Source: Deltaproteobacteria bacterium (lineage in GTDB: Bacteria; Desulfobacterota; GWC2-55-46; UBA9637). Taken from it: a DNA stretch of 64,000 nt. This document shows positions 54,190 to 61,778 of this stretch, piece by piece. The notes below the pieces were generated by a model. That model did not search any database. It had not been told where the DNA came from and saw only the letters and a list, made by a program, of their open reading frames with translations. The stretch covers positions 67,493 through 131,492 of the forward strand of contig JAUYHF010000055.1 of the NCBI GenBank assembly GCA_030690165.1, read 5' to 3'. Numbering within the stretch: the stretch's first letter is position 1; every line of letters starts with the position of its first letter. The position numbers and the translations under genes were made by a program.

Positions 54190-54764
54190 CCTTTAAACCC
54201 CTCCATTACCTTTAAGACCTTGCTGATGTATCTATCGTCTGCTGCGCCTGTTCCCCAGAAATATCGCTCTATACCCTTATGGTATCCCCATCTGCGGATA
54301 TTGTCAGCAAGGATAAAGGTACCCAATTGGATATTGGTATCTGTGGAAAAGAGGTCACCCTTAACCCCGAGTTCCTCTGCCATATGCGGCATGACCTGCA
54401 TCAGGCCGACTGCGCCCTTTGGGCTTACTGCATCTATCCTGCCATTGCTCTCCACAATAATAATTGCCATTACCAGTTCGGTGTCTATTCCCTGAAGGCC
54501 TGAATACTTTTCTACCATGCTGCATATAGTATAAATCTCTGAAATACCAAGTTTGGGATTGACCTTTGATAGCCTCTCACTCATGACAAGTATCTTCTCA
54601 TCCGAGATAAAACGCGCTTGGATTTCAGATTGCAGATATTTGATTCGCAGGGGCAATTCATGAATTGCCCCTACCCGGGACAGCGACATTTTTGTCTCTG
54701 CCAATTCATCAGTTGCGGCCGCCATTATTAAGAGAAAAAATGTGATAGATAGTATCGGTCTCAT
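54186..54764 (-). CDS. Lytic transglycosylase (SLT family) with a repeat-derived linker
   Basis: Cuts peptidoglycan glycan strands in the periplasm. A signal peptide (ILSITFFLLIMAAATDEL) leads to an SLT domain with catalytic Glu in AIIIVESNGRIDAVSPKGA, then GLMQVMPHMAEELG and NIQLGTFILADNIRRWG. Between them VGAIHELPLRIKYLQ is encoded by a perfect 22-bp palindrome (54650-54671), an in-frame repeat. 192 residues. It overlaps the Hsp70 gene and the HD-GYP gene by 4 nt each, so all three are translationally coupled. Confidence 0.88.
   Translation of the reverse strand: MRPILSITFFLLIMAAATDELAETKMSLSRVGAIHELPLRIKYLQSEIQARFISDEKILVMSERLSKVNPKLGISEIYTICSMVEKYSGLQGIDTELVMAIIIVESNGRIDAVSPKGAVGLMQVMPHMAEELGVKGDLFSTDTNIQLGTFILADNIRRWGYHKGIERYFWGTGAADDRYISKVLKVMEGFKG
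54650..54671. repeat. Perfect 22-bp palindrome inside the transglycosylase gene
   Basis: GGGGCAATTCA followed by TGAATTGCCCC, flanked by CAG and TACCC, is fully self-complementary. It is read in frame as GAIHELP. The similar repeat-like GGGCAATGCCC element in the DciA-like gene (45915-45925) suggests a related palindrome type. Confidence 0.8.
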
Positions 54765-56224
54765 ATCATCTCCGCCGGTATCTCCTCTATTCCATTGTCC
54801 GCCTGCCCCCGAATGCTTCTATCGGGGAACGAAGGTCTGGATATGGATGTAATCTCTACCATCCGCTCATTATCTGTATGGAGGTCTTTTGCTGAAACCT
54901 TAAGGATGCCATCGCTGTCAATGGTAAATTGCACCTCTAATCTGGGCGTCCCCGCCGGCATAGACGTGATATCAGTCAGCCTGAAATTTCCCAGACTCAT
55001 GTTGTATCTTGCCATGCCCTTTTCGCCCTGCAGGATATGGATATCAACAGAGGTCTGGTCATCTTCTGCTGTTGTAAATATCTTGTTCCTGGATACCGGT
55101 ATTTGGGTATTCCTGTCAATGAGCTTCGCAAATACCCCGCCCTGCGACTCAATGCCCAATGACAGCGGAGTAACATCCACCAGCACAACATCCCTCATCT
55201 CACCTGTTAATATCCCTGCCTGTATTGCTGCGCCAAGGGCAACTGCCTCGTCTGGATTAATATCCTTATATGGCTCTCTGCCGGTCAGTTTCCTTGCCAA
55301 TTCCTGCACCGCAGGCATCCTCGTTGCGCCGCCCACAAGGATAACCCTGTCTATCTCCTCATAGCAGAGCGCTGCATCAGCCAGCGCCTGCATAGTTGGT
55401 TCAACCAATCTCTTAACAAGGTCTGAGGTCATTTCCTCAAATCCTTTTCTTGTTAATGTAATTTCAAAAAGACCATTATTTTCCATGATGCCGGGAATAT
55501 TGATAGTGGTGGATAAGGCGCAAGACAGGGCAATCTTTGTTTCTTCTACTGTCTCTCTAAATCTTCTGAATTCTGTCTTCTGAGTAAGGAATCCATTGGA
55601 CAAACGTTCTGCAATCCGCTGGTCCCAGTCATCACCGCCGAGGTGTGTATCCCCATTCACAGCCCTGACCTCAAATATACCCTGACCTATCTCAAGTATA
55701 GACACATCAAAGGTGCCTCCGCCTAAATCCCAGACCATAACCGTATGCGTATCTTCCTTACCTAATCCATAGGCTAATGCCGCCGCAGTCGGCTCATTGA
55801 TTATCCTCTTTACCTCCAGCCCTGCGATGATACCGGCATCCCTTGTTGCCTGACGCTGTTCATTATTAAAATAGGCAGGGACAGTTATTACAGCCTTGTC
55901 TATATGTTCACCAAGGTATGCGCTGGCATTGGCCTTTATCTTTTGAAGTATCATGGCTGAAATCTCCTGCGGCGCATAATCTCTGCCGTTTAGATTAAAT
56001 CTGCGGCCGGTACCCATATGCCTTTTGACAGAGGCGATGGTTGTCTCTGCTGCATCCTGATTTTTTGCATCTCTGCCAACCAGTATCGCGCCATTAACAG
56101 ATGCCACAACCGATGGGAACAGCCTTTTCCCGAGAGCGTCAGGTATAATAATTGGCTGGCCTCCATCCATAAATGCCGCAACTGTATTGGTTGTTCCAAG
56201 GTCTATACCTATTATTTTTGACAT
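54761..56224 (-). CDS. Hsp70 (DnaK-like) without the C-terminal lid, in the gas-vesicle operon
   Basis: ATP-driven chaperone. The nucleotide-binding domain is complete: IGIDLGTTNT, NEPTAAALAYG, VWDLGGGTFDVSI, GGATRMPAV. The interdomain linker VLVDVTPLSLGIES and the beta substrate-binding domain (DRNTQIPVSRNKIF, VDIHILQGE, ILKVSAKD) follow. The protein ends at 487 residues, just after the beta domain, so the helical lid (about 130-150 residues in DnaK) is absent. The last ~25 residues include RPSFPDRSIRGQAD, encoded by a palindromic repeat (54801-54827). It overlaps the gvpA-like gene by 13 nt. Confidence 0.92.
   Translation of the reverse strand: MSKIIGIDLGTTNTVAAFMDGGQPIIIPDALGKRLFPSVVASVNGAILVGRDAKNQDAAETTIASVKRHMGTGRRFNLNGRDYAPQEISAMILQKIKANASAYLGEHIDKAVITVPAYFNNEQRQATRDAGIIAGLEVKRIINEPTAAALAYGLGKEDTHTVMVWDLGGGTFDVSILEIGQGIFEVRAVNGDTHLGGDDWDQRIAERLSNGFLTQKTEFRRFRETVEETKIALSCALSTTINIPGIMENNGLFEITLTRKGFEEMTSDLVKRLVEPTMQALADAALCYEEIDRVILVGGATRMPAVQELARKLTGREPYKDINPDEAVALGAAIQAGILTGEMRDVVLVDVTPLSLGIESQGGVFAKLIDRNTQIPVSRNKIFTTAEDDQTSVDIHILQGEKGMARYNMSLGNFRLTDITSMPAGTPRLEVQFTIDSDGILKVSAKDLHTDNERMVEITSISRPSFPDRSIRGQADNGIEEIPAEMI
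54801..54827. repeat. Palindromic repeat, copy 1 (C-terminus of the Hsp70 gene)
   Basis: GCCTGCCCCCGAATGCTTCT followed by ATCGGGG on the plus strand; CCCCGA and TCGGGG form the stem. It differs in about two bases from copy 2 (57665-57693) and from copy 3 (58363-58390, opposite strand) apart from the loop. It is translated as the end of the Hsp70. Confidence 0.85.
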
Positions 56225-56424
56225 ATCGCCTCGCCCCTGATCTCCTTATCCCACTCTTCCATAATCCCATATTTAAGCATTGTCTCCATTCCAGCTATGG
56301 CAGCGCCAAGATTGATGCCGAGCATTGGAATGCCTGCAAGGGAAATAATAATATCCGCGCGGATGACTATTCCTTTGTCTAAAACCCTGTCTAAAAGGTC
56401 TGTGAGCGTTACATTTCTTTCCAT
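56212..56424 (-). CDS. GvpA/GvpJ/GvpM-family gas-vesicle structural protein, short
   Basis: 70 residues: LTDLLDRVLDKGIVIRADII followed by ISLAGIPMLGINLGAAIAG and METMLKYG, the GvpA-family core of two helices and a beta hairpin. The KGIVI-A motif is conserved, but Asp-Ile-Ile replaces the Trp-containing segment of true GvpA, so it is more likely a minor J/M/S-type protein than the main shell protein. It overlaps gvpF at its start (16 nt) and the Hsp70 gene at its end (13 nt). Confidence 0.88.
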   Translation of the reverse strand: MERNVTLTDLLDRVLDKGIVIRADIIISLAGIPMLGINLGAAIAGMETMLKYGIMEEWDKEIRGEAICQK

Positions 56425-57206
56425 TGTGGGTTCCGTATCCTATCCAATCCAACAAAACTGTAAGGCGGCCAGGGCCCTGTGAAACGTACAGAGAGCCCAT
56501 TGATACTGCTGATCTTCTTTAGTTCTTCGCCTACATAGCTGCGGCTATCTTTTGGGACAAGGCATGACAGGTTCATAAGCATCTGCGTCTTCCCTTGTTT
56601 TCTTTTTATCTTTTCCACAAAGATGTCCTCAACATGCGCCTTTATTTGATTATATAATTTCTTAAAGCAGACTTCTGTCTCTGCCTCTATTTCATCTCTT
56701 AACCTCTTTTCAAATTTCTGTTTATACATATATGTGGCGCCGTCCCCGATGGATACATCCGGGGATTGTATTTCCCTCTGCAATCCCTTAAGTCCCGTGT
56801 CTCTCTCTACAACCCTTCCAGCAATCATGTCTATATCCCAGAATACCTGAATCCCATATTCTGCCTTGCCCCTGAACCGGCGAATTTTTTTACACATGGA
56901 TTCATATTCCTGTTTAAGCCATGCCTTTACATCCGCTGTGTTACCCTTAATAATAGTATTGAAGGTTATGGGAAGCGCTGTTCCAAACCTCTTCCATGCC
57001 TCATCAACCACCTGCTGATGTGTGATTATCCAGTTTATCATGGCATCTTCATCCTCTGAGTTATATGCCTTTGCCTCGCAGTTATGGACAACTGCTAAAA
57101 GGCTGCAAAAGGGGATGGTGTATACCTCTGCTTTTTCTATGCCGATATTTCCCAGTGATATATCTTCCCTGCCATCGGTTATACAATAAATGTATCTGCC
57201 ATCCAT
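56409..57206 (-). CDS. Gas-vesicle protein GvpF/GvpL family
   Basis: Accessory protein for vesicle nucleation. It starts MDGRYIYCITDG, the GvpF/L N-terminal strand, has the TALPITFNTI segment corresponding to the conserved V-PV-F-T motif, and ends with the characteristic TGPWPPYSFV. 265 residues. One of three GvpF/L paralogues in this operon. It overlaps the short gvpA-like gene by 16 nt. Confidence 0.93.
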   Translation of the reverse strand: MDGRYIYCITDGREDISLGNIGIEKAEVYTIPFCSLLAVVHNCEAKAYNSEDEDAMINWIITHQQVVDEAWKRFGTALPITFNTIIKGNTADVKAWLKQEYESMCKKIRRFRGKAEYGIQVFWDIDMIAGRVVERDTGLKGLQREIQSPDVSIGDGATYMYKQKFEKRLRDEIEAETEVCFKKLYNQIKAHVEDIFVEKIKRKQGKTQMLMNLSCLVPKDSRSYVGEELKKISSINGLSVRFTGPWPPYSFVGLDRIRNPQWKEM

Positions 57207-57229
57207 AGTGAACCTCCCGATAAATACAA

Positions 57230-57381
57230 TTACGAATTAGGAATTACGAATTATGAATTCCTATAGCGGGTTCAAGTTTATAACTTGAACCCCAATAGTT
57301 CGTATCAAGGTAATCACGAAATTTATGGAGCAGGTTACAAACCTGCTCCCGCAAGTAATTCCTAATTTTTAATTCCTAATT
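57230..57381. repeat. Composite palindromic element, second copy, inverted
   Basis: Inner palindromes GGGTTCAAG...CTTGAACCC (from 57269) and GGAGCAGGT...ACCTGCTCC (to 57349) flank TTCGTATCAAGG, in the opposite orientation to the element at 52835-52946. They are enclosed by arms of AATTAGGAATTACGAATT and AATTCCTAATTTTTAATTCC type, overlapping the 3' end of gvpK. It fills the 162-nt spacer between gvpK and gvpF. Confidence 0.8.
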
Positions 57382-57656
57382 GTGTTATTAACCATCCCAT
57401 TTGCAAGATTATCCAGACTATCCCTAACTTTTTTCACGGACTCAGAAACTCCATAGTCCTCTTTTATCTCTTCAATAACCCTGTCAAGTTCCATTAACGT
57501 CCTGCCCAGCCTTTCTATCTCTTCGCCGGTTAAACTCACTCCATCCATTCGTCTGACTGCCTGCGTCTTAAGGATATCCCGTACAATCTCCACCACTGCA
57601 ATAACCAGACCCAAGACCCCCTGTTTCAAATTATCTTTATCTATGTCTATATTCAT
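57369..57656 (-). CDS. gvpK: Gas-vesicle protein GvpK
   Basis: 95-residue alpha-helical protein. It starts MNIDIDKDNLKQGVLGLVIA, followed by DILKTQAVRRMDGVSLTGEE and IERLGRTLMELD, all typical of GvpK, an essential accessory protein in several species. A longer in-frame opening to 57785 overlaps the gvpJ-like gene and has no GvpK similarity, so ATG 57656 is used. Bases of the palindromic repeat just upstream (57665-57693) provide the only purine-rich ribosome-site candidate. Confidence 0.93.
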   Translation of the reverse strand: MNIDIDKDNLKQGVLGLVIAVVEIVRDILKTQAVRRMDGVSLTGEEIERLGRTLMELDRVIEEIKEDYGVSESVKKVRDSLDNLANGMVNNTIRN

Positions 57657-57664
57657 GTCTTTAA

Positions 57665-57693
57665 GCCTGCCCTCGGATGCTTCTATCGGGGGG
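57665..57693. repeat. Palindromic repeat, copy 2 (gvpJ/gvpK junction)
   Basis: GCCTGCCCTCGGATGCTTCT followed by ATCGGGGGG. On the minus strand its CCCCGATAG supplies the stop codon of the gvpJ-like gene (CGA TAG), and its GAGGGCAGGC lies 9-17 nt before the gvpK start. Confidence 0.85.
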
Positions 57694-58048
57694 CCTGTGT
57701 TAATCCACCCGACTTGGCGCTCAACCATCCGCACCATGGACAACCACTGTTCAGAAGTTCTTCCACAGGTTGTCTCTTTTTGCATCCGGGGCAGTTTTCT
57801 TTTGACACCATTGCCTCATTCCATGCCGCTGTTTCAAGATTTGTGCCTAAGGGAAATGTCATGCCGTATTTTGCGGCAGTCTCAAATGAGGCAATGGCTG
57901 CCCGTATCCTTATGTTAAGGAGTTCAGCGCCTGCAACGGATATGGCAATGTCCGCATTGATGACAATCCCTTTATCCAGAACCCTGTCTATAACATCCGA
58001 CAGGGTAGCGCTGTCATTCATTGTTTTAATTCCTGCCTCTATAGTCAT
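57683..58048 (-). CDS. GvpJ-like gas-vesicle protein with a C-terminal zinc ribbon
   Basis: The first ~70 residues are a GvpA/J-family core (LSDVIDRVLDKGIVINADIA, ISVAGAELLNIRIRAAIASF, ETAAKYG). They are followed by a segment with CPGC, 13 residues and CPWC, which should bind one zinc. The last residues LTQAPR and the stop come from the palindromic repeat. 121 residues. It lies between gvpO and gvpK. The zinc ribbon could mediate contact with another Gvp protein; that is inference. Confidence 0.87.
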   Translation of the reverse strand: MTIEAGIKTMNDSATLSDVIDRVLDKGIVINADIAISVAGAELLNIRIRAAIASFETAAKYGMTFPLGTNLETAAWNEAMVSKENCPGCKKRQPVEELLNSGCPWCGWLSAKSGGLTQAPR

Positions 58049-58071
58049 TTATTCACCTTCTCCTTGCGCCT

Positions 58072-58332
58072 TTATGGTTCCACAGTCTCCATCCGTTTAC
58101 GCATACGTTGACGGTTAAATTCCAGCAGATTACCGTTGTCATCCAGAGTTGCCTCGTATGTTGCCAGAATATCCATACCGTCAGGGATGGAATGTTTTTC
58201 TATCATCTCAACAAATACGTGCCATCCCTTTTCATCCTTAACTGTCTTTAGTGTAGTAACGAGATCCAGGCCTGTAACTTTATGAAGTTCATTCCTCGCC
58301 TTTAGAATCACATCTGTTATGTTCATTGTCAT
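58072..58332 (-). CDS. gvpO: Gas-vesicle protein GvpO
   Basis: 86 residues: ARNELHKVTGLDLVTTLKTV, GWHVFVEMIEKHSIPDGMDI, LATYEATLDDNGNLLEF match the GvpO family, which is needed for vesicle formation in haloarchaea. GGAGGG stands just before two closely spaced ATG codons (58332 and 58326). It lies 61 nt after gvpG and 23 nt before the gvpJ-like gene. Confidence 0.9.
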   Translation of the reverse strand: MTMNITDVILKARNELHKVTGLDLVTTLKTVKDEKGWHVFVEMIEKHSIPDGMDILATYEATLDDNGNLLEFNRQRMRKRMETVEP

Positions 58333-58362
58333 TGTGGTCTCCCTCCTTTTTTTAACTCCTGA

Positions 58363-58390
58363 CCCCCGATAGAAATATTCGGGGGCAGGC
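58363..58390. repeat. Palindromic repeat, copy 3 (gvpG-gvpO spacer)
   Basis: On the minus strand GCCTGCCCCCGAATATTTCT followed by ATCGGGGG, with the plus-strand flank CTCCTGAC also seen in the thiS element. It sits in the 61-nt spacer upstream of the gvpO ribosome site and could act as a processing hairpin. Confidence 0.85.
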
Positions 58391-58393
58391 TTC

Positions 58394-58627
58394 TCACTTT
58401 TGCTTTGCTATCTCCTCCATCCTCTCCATCAGTTCTGTCTCCCTCTCCTGATATTCTTCCTCTGTTATCTCTTCCAGTTCTAATTTCATTTGCAGGTCAA
58501 GCAGCGACTCCCGAATCTTTGACTCATCAAACTTCTCTGCCTCTGCTGCCTCTTTAATCTTTTCCGCCAGCCATACCACACCGTGGACAGGGGAAAAAAG
58601 TATGTCGTCTAATAGAAATGCCATCAC
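58394..58627 (-). CDS. gvpG: Gas-vesicle protein GvpG
   Basis: 77 residues: FLLDDILFSPVHGVVWLAEK, then a charged helix with LLDLQMKLELEEITEEEYQE, the classical GvpG pattern. GvpG interacts with GvpF/L-type proteins. Its ATG overlaps the stop of the GvpF/L-J gene by 4 nt, so the two are translationally coupled. Confidence 0.92.
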   Translation of the reverse strand: MMAFLLDDILFSPVHGVVWLAEKIKEAAEAEKFDESKIRESLLDLQMKLELEEITEEEYQERETELMERMEEIAKQK

Positions 58628-59643
58628 ACCACCTTTTTAATCACAATAACATCTCCGCTCATAGAGGGCCTGGCGCTGCCCTGAACGCAGTCCATCAGGG
58701 TTTCGTATGCCTGTTTTATCCCTTCAAACTTTTTTTGCGCCTCATGGTCTTCCGGATTTTTATCAGGGTGGAAAGCCTTTAGCATTACCCTGTAGGCAGC
58801 CCTTATCTCATCTTCTGCAGGCAGTTCGGCAAGCTCACTGTTTGACCATCTGTTTATCCTCATAACATCCATTGCCTTCGCTATCTCATGAATATTTATC
58901 CTCTTGATTTCCATTGTGGAAAAACTATAAGGTGGAAGCGGACCTATAATCCTGAAATTTACATCTCCTCCATATCTCTCATTCATGCTGTCAATTTCTT
59001 CATATAGTTTATGTATATTGTTCCTTTCTATCAGAAACGCCATATTCATTATCATCCTATCGTCCATGAGGTCATGCGTCCGGATGCCCGGGACATATCC
59101 TTTTAAATCTCCTAATATCTCATCTCGTATCCTGCCCGTTTCTTCATCGAGCGCCCTTTTGACCATCCTGCCAAGTTCTATGGCATATTCCTTCGATGGT
59201 CTTAATGCCGCCTCCTCCTTAAAGCTCTTTATATCCTTCTTTTTTCCAATCTCCTTTATTACCTCATCCAGATTATTCCATAACACCAGAACCTCAACCT
59301 GTGTCTTTCCATCCATTGCAAGAATGGCATTCTTGAATCCGGAATAGCCTGTATCTAATATCTCCATAATCTCTTCCTCATCCCTTGCAATGGTTCCAAA
59401 TTTTACAGGAATGACTGTAGAGGCTTTCATAAAGCCCTCAATAACCGATTGATGCTCGGTCAAATAACGGATAATGAGATCTCTGTCAGATGTGGCGCTG
59501 TATGCCGCAAAGGGGACATCCTTTACCACTGCGGAAATATCCTGATAAGGGATGGAATAGACATCGCCGTTTGATTTTGGACCGGTTGATTTTGCAACTG
59601 TCTTCCCATTAGTATTTGCAATACAATAAATGTGTTTAGCCAT
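58624..59643 (-). CDS. GvpF/GvpL-family protein fused to a C-terminal J domain
   Basis: Residues 1-~250 are a GvpF/L protein (KHIYCIANTNG, STVIPVKFGTIARDEEE, IIGPLPPYSFS). Residues ~268-318 form a J domain: SNSELAELPAEDEIRAAYRV, then the HPD tripeptide at 292-294 in MLKAFHPDKNPEDHEAQKKF and EGIKQAYETL. J domains stimulate Hsp70 ATPase, and an Hsp70 gene lies in the same operon, so the fusion probably recruits that chaperone to nascent vesicles. 339 residues. It starts 4 nt after the CDC48-type gene and overlaps gvpG by 4 nt. Confidence 0.93.
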   Translation of the reverse strand: MAKHIYCIANTNGKTVAKSTGPKSNGDVYSIPYQDISAVVKDVPFAAYSATSDRDLIIRYLTEHQSVIEGFMKASTVIPVKFGTIARDEEEIMEILDTGYSGFKNAILAMDGKTQVEVLVLWNNLDEVIKEIGKKKDIKSFKEEAALRPSKEYAIELGRMVKRALDEETGRIRDEILGDLKGYVPGIRTHDLMDDRMIMNMAFLIERNNIHKLYEEIDSMNERYGGDVNFRIIGPLPPYSFSTMEIKRINIHEIAKAMDVMRINRWSNSELAELPAEDEIRAAYRVMLKAFHPDKNPEDHEAQKKFEGIKQAYETLMDCVQGSARPSMSGDVIVIKKVV

Positions 59644-59647
59644 AAAT

Positions 59648-61777
59648 TTATTTCCTCTTTCTTATAGACTCCACTGCCCTTTCCATGTTTGCCATAGAGA
59701 TAGTTAATTCCTCTATATCCCTGCCTTTAATACTCAGAAACTGCCTTATTGCGAGAAGTGTTGCCTCCCTGCATATAGCCTCTATGTCAGAACCGGCCAC
59801 GCCATTGGTCAACATTGTCAAGGCATTAATATCCACATCTTCAGCAAGGGGTTTTCCCTTTGTATGGATCTTGAATATCTCAAGCCTTGCCTTTTCGTCG
59901 GGCATGGGCAGTTCACATATCACATCAAATCTGCCTGTTCTGAGAAGGGCCGGGTCAATGATGTCCATCCTGTTTGTGGCAGCCAGCACCACCACGCCCT
60001 TTAATTCCTCTATGCCGTCCATTTCTGTAAGGAACTGGCTGATGACCCGCTCAGTAACATGGGAATCACCGCCTCCCCTTGTGGGAACAAGCGAATCTAT
60101 CTCATCAAAAAACATAATACACGGCACTGCCTGTTTTGCCTTATGAAAGACCTCCCTCACCCCCCTCTCACTCTCGCCGACCCACTTTGATAATATCTCC
60201 GGGCCCTTGATGGATATAAAATTGCCCTCGCTCTCGGTGGCAAGCGCCTTTGCCATCATGGTCTTTCCTGTGCCTGGGGCGCCGTGTAAAAGTATGCCCT
60301 TCGGGGGTCTTGTCCGCGCATATCTAAAGAGTTCAGGGTGTTTTAACGGCAGTTCAACTGCATCTATCAGGGTCTGTTTTATATCATACATACCGCCTAT
60401 ATCCGACCACCGGACATCAGGGACCTCTACAAAGACCTCCCTCAAACATGACGGTTCAACATCCTTCAGGGCCTCAATAAAATCGTCCATCGTTACCTCT
60501 AATTTAATCAGGGTTTCATAAGGCACCTCATCAAGATGAAAGTCTATCGACGGGAATATCTTTCTTAAGGTAGCCATTGCCGCCTCCCTGCAGAGCGCCT
60601 CAAGGTCAGCTCCGACAAACCCGTGTGTAATCTGGGATATCCTCTGCAGGTCAACATCCTGCGCCAACGGCATTCCCCTTGTATGTATTGTGATGATCTC
60701 CAGCCTGCCGTTTTTATCAGGTATGCTTATCTCTATCTCCCTGTCAAACCTCCCCGGTCTTCTAAGCGCAGGGTCAACCATATTTGGAAGGTTTGTGGCG
60801 CCGATAACGATTACCTGTCCCCTGGATTCCAGTCCATCCATCAATGCAAGGAGCTGGGCGACAACCCTTCTCTCCACCTGTTTTTCCGCGCCCATCTCTT
60901 CCCGTTTTGGCGCAATCGCGTCTATCTCATCAAGGAATATTATTGCAGGGGCGTTAGACGATGCTGTCTCAAATATCTTTCTTAAGTGCGCCTCGCTCTC
61001 GCCGTAAAACTTGTGCATAATCTCAGGCCCGCTCAGATGGGTAAAATATGCGTCTGTTTCATTTGCAACAGCCCTCGCAATAAGGGTCTTTCCGCAGCCC
61101 GGCGGCCCGTGTAAAAAAACCCCCTTTGGCGCATCTATGCCAAGCCTTTCAAATACCTGAGGGTGTCTTAAAGGCAGTTCTATCATCTCCCGTATCCTGC
61201 GTATCTCTTTTTTTAGTCCGCCAATATCCTCATATGATATCCGCGCCCTTTCCGGGGACTTCTTCTCTTCCTTTCTTGTTTTTATTTCAATAATAGTCTT
61301 TGGATGGATGACCACCACATCCCTTGGTATAACAGCCCCAACCAAAAAATCATGGCTTCTGGTTCCAAAAAGGGTTGCCCTTATCCTGTCGCCTTCCACA
61401 AGAGGCAGCCCATCTAACAGACTGCTTAAATATCTCATATCCCCTATTGCCCCTCTCAAAAAGGTAACGGGAGATAAAATAACCCTCTGTGCTGGTTTAT
61501 ACGGCATCTTCTCAATTGCAGTCTTTTCATCTAATCCTATCTGCGCATTCTGTCTTATGAGGCCATCGGCCTGAATAATACCCTTGCCCCTGTCCTCAAT
61601 ATATGTGGGCATGACCTTGGCAACAGTCTTGCGCTTGCCTGTGATCTGCACAATATCTCCCACCTCAACACCAAGGGTTGTCATATCTGAAGGGTCTATT
61701 CTGGCAATGCCTCTGCCTACATCCTTTGTCCTTGCCTCTGAAACACGCAAGTTTAATATGCCTGACGATTCCGACAT
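59648..61777 (-). CDS. CDC48/VCP-type double AAA+ ATPase in the gas-vesicle operon
   Basis: 709 residues: an N-terminal double-psi-barrel domain ([20 protein letters not shown]; residues ~1-165), D1 with Walker A GPPGCGKT (~224-231) and Walker [11 protein letters not shown], and D2 with GAPGTGKT and [10 protein letters not shown]. Second-region-of-homology arginines are present in both modules. CDC48 proteins unfold or remodel protein complexes. Gas-vesicle operons usually carry the smaller AAA protein GvpN, which is not in this window. It lies between gvpH and the GvpF/L-J gene with 1-4 nt spacers. Confidence 0.94.
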   Translation of the reverse strand: MSESSGILNLRVSEARTKDVGRGIARIDPSDMTTLGVEVGDIVQITGKRKTVAKVMPTYIEDRGKGIIQADGLIRQNAQIGLDEKTAIEKMPYKPAQRVILSPVTFLRGAIGDMRYLSSLLDGLPLVEGDRIRATLFGTRSHDFLVGAVIPRDVVVIHPKTIIEIKTRKEEKKSPERARISYEDIGGLKKEIRRIREMIELPLRHPQVFERLGIDAPKGVFLHGPPGCGKTLIARAVANETDAYFTHLSGPEIMHKFYGESEAHLRKIFETASSNAPAIIFLDEIDAIAPKREEMGAEKQVERRVVAQLLALMDGLESRGQVIVIGATNLPNMVDPALRRPGRFDREIEISIPDKNGRLEIITIHTRGMPLAQDVDLQRISQITHGFVGADLEALCREAAMATLRKIFPSIDFHLDEVPYETLIKLEVTMDDFIEALKDVEPSCLREVFVEVPDVRWSDIGGMYDIKQTLIDAVELPLKHPELFRYARTRPPKGILLHGAPGTGKTMMAKALATESEGNFISIKGPEILSKWVGESERGVREVFHKAKQAVPCIMFFDEIDSLVPTRGGGDSHVTERVISQFLTEMDGIEELKGVVVLAATNRMDIIDPALLRTGRFDVICELPMPDEKARLEIFKIHTKGKPLAEDVDINALTMLTNGVAGSDIEAICREATLLAIRQFLSIKGRDIEELTISMANMERAVESIRKRK

Positions 61778-61778
61778 T

